Assembly: GCA_040902885.1 (NCBI GenBank)
Contig: JBBDWK010000018.1
Span: 1-41,813, forward strand
Source of the DNA: JBBDWK01 sp040902885
GTDB taxonomy: Bacteria; Acidobacteriota; Terriglobia; Bryobacterales; Bryobacteraceae
DNA length: 41,813 bases
Direction: 5' to 3'
Each line of letters starts with the position of its first letter. The stretch's first letter is position 1. Shown piece by piece: positions 18,834-25,029 of the stretch. The notes beneath the pieces are model-generated. The model made no database searches and was not told the origin of the DNA. It was given only the letters and a program-made list of their open reading frames with translations. A program made the position numbers and the translations under genes.

Positions 18834-19895
18834 ATGCTTGGGGAATATAGGGACAAGGTTGTTCTCATCACCGGAGGACTCGGCTTCATCGGCAGTAACC
18901 TTGCAATGCGCCTGGTGGAAGAAGGCGCTTCGGTTACCGTCGTCGATTCCTCCATCGCCGGTTGCGGCGCCAATCCGTATAATCTAGCGGCGGTGCGCGA
19001 CCGCGTGAACGTGATTCCCCTCGATATTGCGGACGCGTCCGACTTCGCATCGGAGATTCGCAAGGCGAACGTGATCTTCAACCTCGCGGGCGAGATCAGT
19101 CATATCCACAGCATGCAATTCCCGGAACGCGATCTGCAGATCAACGCCGTCTCCCAACTCCGGTTCCTTCAGGAGTGCGTGCGGCACGCGCCGGGAGTAC
19201 GCGTGGTCTACGCCGGAACGCGCCAGGTCTACGGAGTTCCCGAATACCTGCCCGTGGATGAATCCCATCCGGTGAACCCGGTGGACTTCAACGGCATTCA
19301 CAAATTCGCCGCGACCATGTACCACATGATGCTGAGCCGCGCCGGAAAATTGGACGCGGTAGTGCTGCGGCTGACCAACGTTTACGGTCCTCGCATGGCG
19401 CTGGACATCGCGTGCCAGGGATTCCTGGGCACGTTCCTCCGCCGCGCGCTTCTGGGCGAGGCGCTCGACATCTTCGGCGATGGACGGCAGGTGCGCGATC
19501 CGCTGTACGTAGATGACGTTGTGGAGGCCTTTCTGCTCGCCGGGCTGGCGGTCCTGCCCTCGCGCACCTACAATCTGGGTGGTCTGGAACCTCTTTCGCT
19601 ATCCGAAATTGCGGAAACGATGAGCCGCGAGGCGGGAGGTGTGCCTCTCACCTACCGGCCCTTCAGCGCCGAGCGCGCCTCCATCGATATCGGGAGCTAT
19701 TGTTCCGACTGGCAGCGCATTCACCGCGAGCTTGGATGGAAGCCAGCCACGAGCTTCCGCGACGGCATCGCCCGCACATTTTCTTATTACCGCTCCGAAC
19801 TCGCTCATTACCTGGACCCCGGGAATCCCGATGCGGTCTGCCGTCTGCCCGAGCACCATGGCGCACGGCACCGCTTGGCGCTCATCGCCGTATGA
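18834..19895 (+). CDS. NAD-dependent epimerase/dehydratase (extended SDR), Tyr replaced
   Basis: Cytoplasmic enzyme of 353 residues, likely acting on a nucleotide sugar. The Rossmann motif is GGLGFIGSN near residue 13; NLAGEISH, RLTNVYGPRM and GDGRQVRDPLYVDDVVEA are standard extended-SDR blocks. At the usual YxxxK site the chain reads FNGIHK, so Lys is present but the Tyr position is Asn. A similar NG-x-x-K version recurs in a subgroup of sugar epimerases as I recall it, so this may be a family trait rather than damage. Start ATG 18834 has GGAGAGG at 18821-18827; the frame extends upstream to TTG 18771, which falls inside the promoter. It overlaps the next gene by ATGA. First gene of a four-gene cassette. 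Confidence 0.88.
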   Translation: MLGEYRDKVVLITGGLGFIGSNLAMRLVEEGASVTVVDSSIAGCGANPYNLAAVRDRVNVIPLDIADASDFASEIRKANVIFNLAGEISHIHSMQFPERDLQINAVSQLRFLQECVRHAPGVRVVYAGTRQVYGVPEYLPVDESHPVNPVDFNGIHKFAATMYHMMLSRAGKLDAVVLRLTNVYGPRMALDIACQGFLGTFLRRALLGEALDIFGDGRQVRDPLYVDDVVEAFLLAGLAVLPSRTYNLGGLEPLSLSEIAETMSREAGGVPLTYRPFSAERASIDIGSYCSDWQRIHRELGWKPATSFRDGIARTFSYYRSELAHYLDPGNPDAVCRLPEHHGARHRLALIAV

Positions 19896-20641
19896 TGAAT
19901 CCGGCGGAGTTCGCCAACATCGCCCGGTCGGAGGAAGATTTTTGGTGGTACCAGGGGATGCGGTCGATCCTTTTCCGCCTGCTCGACCGGCACGTCCGAG
20001 GCCGGCACCCAAAGCGCGTGCTCGAAGCGGGGTGCGGAACCGGGCACTTCGCCCGGGTCGCGGCCGAACGCTACGGCTGGCGAATCTACCCGACAGACCT
20101 CGGGTGGGAAGGCCTGTGCCATGGGCGTGGCATGGGATTGCAAAAACTTTCGCAGTCCGACATCGCCGCCCTGCCATTCGTCTCCGAAGCTTTCGACGTA
20201 GTGATATCGCTGGACGTGATCGTTCATTTTCCGCGCGGAGAAGAGGAGCGGCCGATGCGCGAAATGGCGAGGGTTCTAGCCCCAGGAGGACTTCTGGCGC
20301 TGCGCGTCTCCGCGCTCGACGTTCTGCGCAGCCGGCACTCGCAGTTCGCCTTTGAGCGCCAGCGCTTCACGCGCGCCCGGCTGAAGAATCTGGCGCAACG
20401 GTGCGGCATTCGCGTGCTCCGGTGCAGCTATGCCAACTCCCTGTTGATGCCCGTAGCGCTGGCCAAGTTCCGTATCTGGGAGCCGCTGCTGCGCAAACCT
20501 CCCGCCAGCGGAGTGGAGCCGGTTGCGTCGTGGATGAACCGGGTGCTGCGGATTCCTTTGACGATTGAATCGGCGGTCCTGGGAAGCGGCATCGACTTCC
20601 CGGCCGGTCAATCTCTGATTTTGATCGGAGAGAAGGCTTGA
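19892..20641 (+). CDS. Class I SAM-dependent methyltransferase (type 11 like)
   Basis: Protein of 249 residues starting at the ATG that overlaps the epimerase stop (ATGATGA), so the two are translationally coupled. Motif I is VLEAGCGTGHFARVA (residues about 43-57), followed by an acidic residue in YPTDLG, the DVVISLDVIVHF block and MREMARVLAPGGLLALRVS. This is the fold of small-molecule C-, N- or O-methyltransferases. The N-terminal FWWYQGMRSILFRLL is common in methyltransferases encoded in glycan and natural-product clusters. With an epimerase before it and an aminotransferase after it, the likely substrate is a nucleotide-linked sugar or its product. The stop overlaps the next TTG start. 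Exact chemistry is open. Confidence 0.85.
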   Translation: MMNPAEFANIARSEEDFWWYQGMRSILFRLLDRHVRGRHPKRVLEAGCGTGHFARVAAERYGWRIYPTDLGWEGLCHGRGMGLQKLSQSDIAALPFVSEAFDVVISLDVIVHFPRGEEERPMREMARVLAPGGLLALRVSALDVLRSRHSQFAFERQRFTRARLKNLAQRCGIRVLRCSYANSLLMPVALAKFRIWEPLLRKPPASGVEPVASWMNRVLRIPLTIESAVLGSGIDFPAGQSLILIGEKA

Positions 20642-21774
20642 CGACCGTACCGATGGTCAATCTGAAGCTGCTGCTTGACGCAACGGCGGGCGCATGGCAG
20701 GCCAACCTGCGGTCTCTGTTCGAGCGCATGCACTTCGTGCTCGGCGAGCAGGTGTCAAGCTTCGAGGGCGAATTCGCCGCTGCCATGGGCGCGCGCTATG
20801 CGGTGGGCGTGGGAACCGGAACGGCGGCCATCGAGATCGCCCTGCGCGACGCCGGCATCGGCCATCGCCAGCAGCAGGCGCTCACCTCCGCGCTGACCTC
20901 TCCGTTTACCGCGCTCGCCGTTCTCGCCGCCGGTGCGAGCCCGCGCTTCGCGGATGTCAATCCCGAGTCTCTTCAGATGGATCCGGATGACGCAGGCAAC
21001 CGGATCACGCGGAGCACGGCCGCGCTGATCCCCGTTCATCTCTACGGCCAGACGTGCGAGATCGAGCGGCTTCGCCCGCTGGCGCGCGGGATTGGGGCGG
21101 CCTTGATCCAGGACGCGTGCCAGGCCCACGGTGCGCGAAGGAATGGCCGGCCGCTCACGGAGTTTTCGCCCTACGTAGCGTACAGTTTTTATCCCACCAA
21201 GAATCTGGGCTGCCTGGGAGACGGCGGCGCCATCGCAACCAGTTCGGCCTCCGCCGCAAACCGGCTGCGCCTGCTACGCGACGGCGGGCGCAAAGGCGAT
21301 CAGGTTTGCCGTCTGCCTTCCGTCAACTCGCGGCTGGATGAGATGCAGGCCTGCTACCTTCGCGCGTTCCTTGGGAAGCTCGAGGAATGGAACGCGGACC
21401 GCGCGCGGACGGTGGCCTTGTACGACGGAGTACTCGCGGACTGCGAAGCCGTGCGGCCCGTCCGCCGCGAATCCGTTTCGGTGCATCACCTGTATGTGAT
21501 CCGGGCGAAACGCCGCGAGCGCCTGAGGGATTATCTGAAGTCGCGGGGAATCATGACGGCGGTTCACTATCCGGTGCCGCTCCATTTGCACCCGGCCTTC
21601 CTCGAGTGCGGGCTCCGGCGCGGCGACCTGCCGCACTCCGAGCGCGCCTGCCGGGAGATCCTTTCCCTTCCATTGTGGCCGCTCATGCCGGAAAGTACGG
21701 CGCTTCACGTCGCCGGCGAGATACGCAGCTTCTACCGTACTTTCTCCGGTCTTGCCGGCCGCTCCCAGGCTTGA
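20638..21774 (+). CDS. DegT/DnrJ/EryC1/StrS family PLP-dependent aminotransferase
   Basis: Protein of 378 residues of the sugar aminotransferase family, which turns a keto sugar nucleotide into an amino sugar with PLP and an amino donor, usually glutamate. Visible family signs are VGVGTGTAAIEIALRDAGI, IPVHLYGQTCEI, IQDACQAHGA and SFYPTKNLGCLGDGGA, where K188 is the expected PLP lysine. The C-terminal part with HHLYVIRAKRRERL and PVPLHLHPAFLE is complete. The start is TTG at 20638, overlapping the preceding TGA, with GGAGAGAAGG just before it. The first segment lacks the common P-x-L-x-x-x-E/D opening in exact form. The keto-sugar maker and glycosyltransferase are not in the window. Confidence 0.9.
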   Translation: MTTVPMVNLKLLLDATAGAWQANLRSLFERMHFVLGEQVSSFEGEFAAAMGARYAVGVGTGTAAIEIALRDAGIGHRQQQALTSALTSPFTALAVLAAGASPRFADVNPESLQMDPDDAGNRITRSTAALIPVHLYGQTCEIERLRPLARGIGAALIQDACQAHGARRNGRPLTEFSPYVAYSFYPTKNLGCLGDGGAIATSSASAANRLRLLRDGGRKGDQVCRLPSVNSRLDEMQACYLRAFLGKLEEWNADRARTVALYDGVLADCEAVRPVRRESVSVHHLYVIRAKRRERLRDYLKSRGIMTAVHYPVPLHLHPAFLECGLRRGDLPHSERACREILSLPLWPLMPESTALHVAGEIRSFYRTFSGLAGRSQA

Positions 21775-21807
21775 GACCCCGCGCAATCTTCCGTAAGCTG
21801 GAAGTGG

Positions 21808-22434
21808 GTGAGAACGGAGCAAACCCATCCCGCGCTGCAATGGCAGCGCTTTGCGCGCGCCATTCCCGCCGATCTTCGCGGCCGCACCGTGCTCGACATC
21901 GGCTGCGGCTCCGGTTTCTTCTCCATTGAAATGAAGCGCCGCGGCGCGGATCGCGTGGTGGCCATCGACCTGGACGACCATGCACTGAGCCAGGCGCGTT
22001 CCGCCGCCGAAGCGAATCGCGTGAGTCTGGAAATGCACAATCTGTCCGTTTACGATGTCGCGCGGCTGGGCGAGCGCTTCGACGTGGTGCTCTTTATCGA
22101 CGTGCTTGCCGGCCTGCGTTACCCGCTGCTGGCTCTCGATCTCCTCCAGCAGCACGCCGTCAAGGACATCTTCGTCTTTCAAACCATCCTACGCGGACCG
22201 GGCGAGGCGGAATCGCCCGCGCACGATTACCCGCTTTCCGAAACCGCGGTTTTCGAGCGGCCCGGATTTCCGGCCACGTACTTTATTGAAAATTGTTACG
22301 GGGGAAGACACGACATCTGTTGGATCCCCAATGAAGCATGCACGGCAGCGATGCTGCGGAGCGCGGGTTTCGTGATCCTGGAACGTCCCGACGAAGAAGT
22401 TTTCCTGTGCCGGCGAGCCTGCGATCGGGGTTAA
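21808..22434 (+). CDS. Class I methyltransferase, possibly the TIGR04290 type
   Basis: Protein of 208 residues. Motif I is TVLDIGCGSGFFSIEMKRRG (residues about 28-47), followed by VVAIDLDDHALSQAR and FDVVLFIDVLAGLRYPLLALDLL. Later blocks (IFVFQTIL, FIENCYGGR, WIPNEACTAAMLRSAGF) resemble a subgroup I recall as TIGR04290, related to the tRNA-modifying CmoB fold but found beside glycan genes; I could not check this. The GTG start at 21808 follows GGAAG. It is 33 bp behind the aminotransferase and closes the cassette. Its TAA stop shares the palindrome TTAA with the stop of the opposite gene. As a second methyltransferase it may act at another position of the same product. Confidence 0.82.
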   Translation: MRTEQTHPALQWQRFARAIPADLRGRTVLDIGCGSGFFSIEMKRRGADRVVAIDLDDHALSQARSAAEANRVSLEMHNLSVYDVARLGERFDVVLFIDVLAGLRYPLLALDLLQQHAVKDIFVFQTILRGPGEAESPAHDYPLSETAVFERPGFPATYFIENCYGGRHDICWIPNEACTAAMLRSAGFVILERPDEEVFLCRRACDRG

Positions 22435-23303
22435 GCGACCCTTTGCCCTCTCACCGTGGAGAGTAGTGCTTCCGCGACGCGCTTGCCGCTTTCGAAAGCC
22501 TTCTGCCACATCTCGCGCCGCTCCCCCCGCGTGTATCCGTAGCCCAGCCGGTGATAGCGCTCCAGACCCTGCCCGACCACGTACGTTCCGGCATATGAAA
22601 TAGCGCCCTTGGGAATCAGCCCGCCGCCCAGCGGGACCTTCCCCACCAGCTCCCGGGCGATGGCACGCCAGCCGAAGGCTCCCGTGACGATGGAGGCGAT
22701 CTGCGCATTCTGCTCCCGGTATCCGACGGGGTTATCGCTCGCTGCCGCGATCATGAACGCCATGCGGATCTGGTTGATGGTCAGGAACGCGGTGTCCGAG
22801 GCGAATTCGCCAATGGCCCACGGCAGCGAGATCAGATTGGGCAGCACGTTCGGAAGCGCCGTCGCCAGGGTGAATAGCGTGTTCTCGCGGGCGACGGCCT
22901 GAATGGTCCGTTCCACCACGGGCGCGCGGAATGGCGAATAGCTTCGGGCGAGCGAGAGGGCCATTTCCGGACGCTCTTCCAGAATTTCGTTCACGGTGCG
23001 CGACGTGTTTTGGGGGTGATAGGTGAAGGCGTTCATGGGGCAGGGAAGGCCTTCCTCGTACAGCACCAGATCGAACCGCGCGGGCGTACTCACTTCGCCG
23101 CTCCGGTGGACGCGTTGCAACAACTGCGTCCTCTTCTCGGCGGAGAAGGAAGAAGGGATGAGGAAATTCTCCATGGAAGCATAGAGGCCGCTGGAACTGG
23201 CAACCAGTCCCACCTCCAGCGGGCCGCCGACAGCGGCCCTCACCTCGTCGGGGTTGAGGTACGAAAATGCGGCGCGGATCTGCTTCAGGGTTCGTATAGA
23301 CAT
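22431..23303 (-). CDS. Unknown protein with DUF697-like C-terminal half
   Basis: Protein of 290 residues. I do not recognise the first half (MSIRTLKQIRAAFSYLNPDE, then a region with SMENFLIPSSFS). The second half, residues about 140-270, has a hydrophobic segment (LPNVLPNLISLPWAIGEF), then INQIRMAFMIAAASD, IASIVTGAFGWRAIARELVG, VPLGGGLIPKGAISYAGTYV and GQGLERYHRLG. This order resembles DUF697, often fused to or encoded with Era-like GTPases; here no GTPase motif is present. It is probably membrane-associated. Stop codons overlap with the opposite methyltransferase gene. Its 5' side is the hairpin repeat with the N gap. A DUF697 match is inference from pattern, moderate confidence. Confidence 0.7.
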   Translation of the reverse strand: MSIRTLKQIRAAFSYLNPDEVRAAVGGPLEVGLVASSSGLYASMENFLIPSSFSAEKRTQLLQRVHRSGEVSTPARFDLVLYEEGLPCPMNAFTYHPQNTSRTVNEILEERPEMALSLARSYSPFRAPVVERTIQAVARENTLFTLATALPNVLPNLISLPWAIGEFASDTAFLTINQIRMAFMIAAASDNPVGYREQNAQIASIVTGAFGWRAIARELVGKVPLGGGLIPKGAISYAGTYVVGQGLERYHRLGYGYTRGERREMWQKAFESGKRVAEALLSTVRGQRVA

Positions 23304-23342
23304 CTTATGTCCATTCTACCGTGGCGCCGCTGATGTCTTGGC

Positions 23343-23408
23343 AACCGCTCCCTATGGTCGCGGCTCAGAACGGAGCCGCNNNNNNNNNNGCGACCATAGG
23401 GAGCGGTT
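23343..23408. repeat. GC-rich hairpin repeat, copy 2, interrupted by Ns
   Basis: Perfect 19-bp inverted arms AACCGCTCCCTATGGTCGC (23343-23361) and its complement at 23390-23408, with an inner GCGGCTC/GAGCCGC stem (23360-23366, 23373-23379) around a 6-nt loop. The right side is cut by 10 Ns. The GAGCCGC before the gap and GCGACC after it overlap by GC in the expected uninterrupted hairpin. Same core as the copies at 3577 and 41601. Confidence 0.85.
23380..23389. other. Assembly gap (10 Ns)
   Basis: Ten ambiguous bases lie inside the right arm of hairpin copy 2. The flanks imply that the true distance is near zero or a 2-bp overlap, so this is probably a scaffolding join caused by the palindrome rather than missing genes. 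Confidence 0.9.
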
Positions 23409-23430
23409 TTTGATTGTGAGATGACATCGT

Positions 23431-24927
23431 TCACCGGTCTGGCCGTTGCGAGGACGGCGCCCGAAACATCACTTCGAGGCCGGACCTCCAGTTCATGCCG
23501 AGCCCGATCCGCTCCACGGGAATTTGTGGCGCGAAGTAGCTCAGAATCGCCTCTGTAGTGGAGTGAAATTCGAGCGCGGGAGAGACCAGGAGCAGCCGTG
23601 GAGGTGCTGGCAGCAGGGCGATGCCGGGAAAATAGCCCGATTCCCCGAAATCGCCCCGCGCACGGTGCCATTCCACTCGCAGCCAGTAGTCGAGGGCCTG
23701 GAGCGGCAGATGAAGATCGGCGGAGGCCTTCAGCTCGAGTACCGCCAGGCGCCCGGCATGGTCGACGGCCAGCAGGTCCATGACGCCACGCTCCATTCCC
23801 GCCATCGCCGGCACCTGCCCGTATAGGGGCGTCCGGCGCAGGGACGCGTCCACACGCTCGATATCGGCGCGCACCAGCGCCTCGAGCCAGCTTTCCGGCT
23901 GGCCGCGATAGAGCGGATTCTCGCGATTGGCCGCATGCGGCGCGCGCAGTGCGGCAATCTCCGCCGCGAGTGTCTCAACCTCCTGCAAATTGTAATCGCG
24001 GACGGCGGCCCGGTGGCCGAGACCGAACAATAGTTCCCGGCCCGCCGTCCTGGCGAACTCGATACCCCGGACGCGCAGGCTCGCCGATTCGTCGCCGTTC
24101 TCAACTATTTGCACGTCCGGAAGTTGGGACAATCGCTCCATGTGCGCGTTGGCTTGCGGCGGGCGGCGGCAGGGATCGAGTTTGGTCTCCACGTTTCCGC
24201 AGTCGGCGAGATCGCGCCGCGCGGCATAGCCGTGCTCTTCATAGGAAAAAAGCTCGAAGCGCGCCGCGGCGCCATCGAGGAAGCGCATCCGCAGGGCGAG
24301 ATCGCGTTCGCGCCCGGCCGGGGCGAACAGGGCCAGACCTTCCACCACGAGCGGGCGAGGCGTGCGTTGCGTGCGCCGGCGGAGGTAGTCGAGCCAGATC
24401 AGTCCGAAACTGAGCATAGCGGCGGGATCGGCTTCGGGCGGGGCCAGAATGGCCGCCAGGGCGGACTGGCCGCGTTTCAGAAGCGCCCTGGGATAGACCG
24501 GCGAGAGGCTGTGCTCCAGGTTGGGTTCGGCGGAAAGCTCGGCGGCCGTGTAGTCGGGGAACTGCCGGGCGAGCAGCTCGCGCAGCCGCTCGCGAAAGAC
24601 GAGCCGCGTGCCGCGCCTTTCCCACTCCCGGCGCTGCGGGTGCGCCAGATCGACCAGCGCCACACGGCCCTCGCGCCGCGCAAATTTTTCGACGACTAGC
24701 TCGAGCTTGCCGGACCGCTCGCTGTGTACGCCTACGATGCGGCGCACGATGTTGCGCTTCTCATCCCAGGCTTGCAGGGTGAGGCGCGACTGGCGCATCT
24801 CCAGCACGAAGCTGCCTTCGTTCAACGGAATGAGATCTTCGCCCGGCTCGAGGAGAGCGGGTTTGCGGGCGGACTGAAGGAATCGCTCGACGGCCGCTCG
24901 CGCTCCCGACACTTCCGCCTCATTCAT
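23431..24927 (-). CDS. Uncharacterised protein with PD-(D/E)XK nuclease-like C-terminal domain
   Basis: Protein of 498 residues that I cannot place in a named family. Residues about 1-120 are a basic and acidic mixed beta-rich region (SFVLEMRQSRLTLQAW). The middle has helical Arg-rich segments. The C-terminal third carries a pattern typical of PD-(D/E)XK phosphodiesterases: E379 in GMERG, D384 in MDLLAV, then GRLAVLELKAS with E398 and K400 after a beta-strand, and Q410 in LQALDYW on the next helix. These can form the metal site of a DNA or RNA nuclease. There is no signal peptide or membrane segment, so it should be cytoplasmic. The start ATG lacks a clear ribosome site. It is a single gene with no methyltransferase or helicase beside it. 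Confidence 0.72.
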   Translation of the reverse strand: MNEAEVSGARAAVERFLQSARKPALLEPGEDLIPLNEGSFVLEMRQSRLTLQAWDEKRNIVRRIVGVHSERSGKLELVVEKFARREGRVALVDLAHPQRREWERRGTRLVFRERLRELLARQFPDYTAAELSAEPNLEHSLSPVYPRALLKRGQSALAAILAPPEADPAAMLSFGLIWLDYLRRRTQRTPRPLVVEGLALFAPAGRERDLALRMRFLDGAAARFELFSYEEHGYAARRDLADCGNVETKLDPCRRPPQANAHMERLSQLPDVQIVENGDESASLRVRGIEFARTAGRELLFGLGHRAAVRDYNLQEVETLAAEIAALRAPHAANRENPLYRGQPESWLEALVRADIERVDASLRRTPLYGQVPAMAGMERGVMDLLAVDHAGRLAVLELKASADLHLPLQALDYWLRVEWHRARGDFGESGYFPGIALLPAPPRLLLVSPALEFHSTTEAILSYFAPQIPVERIGLGMNWRSGLEVMFRAPSSQRPDR

Positions 24928-25029
24928 GAGAATTTAACTGTAACCTTGCCGCTCGTGGGCGGGGTATCGCTCCATAGGCCTATTGGGCAAACATTCAACA
25001 GATGCCAGGAGTTGGCCTCCTCGAATCGA

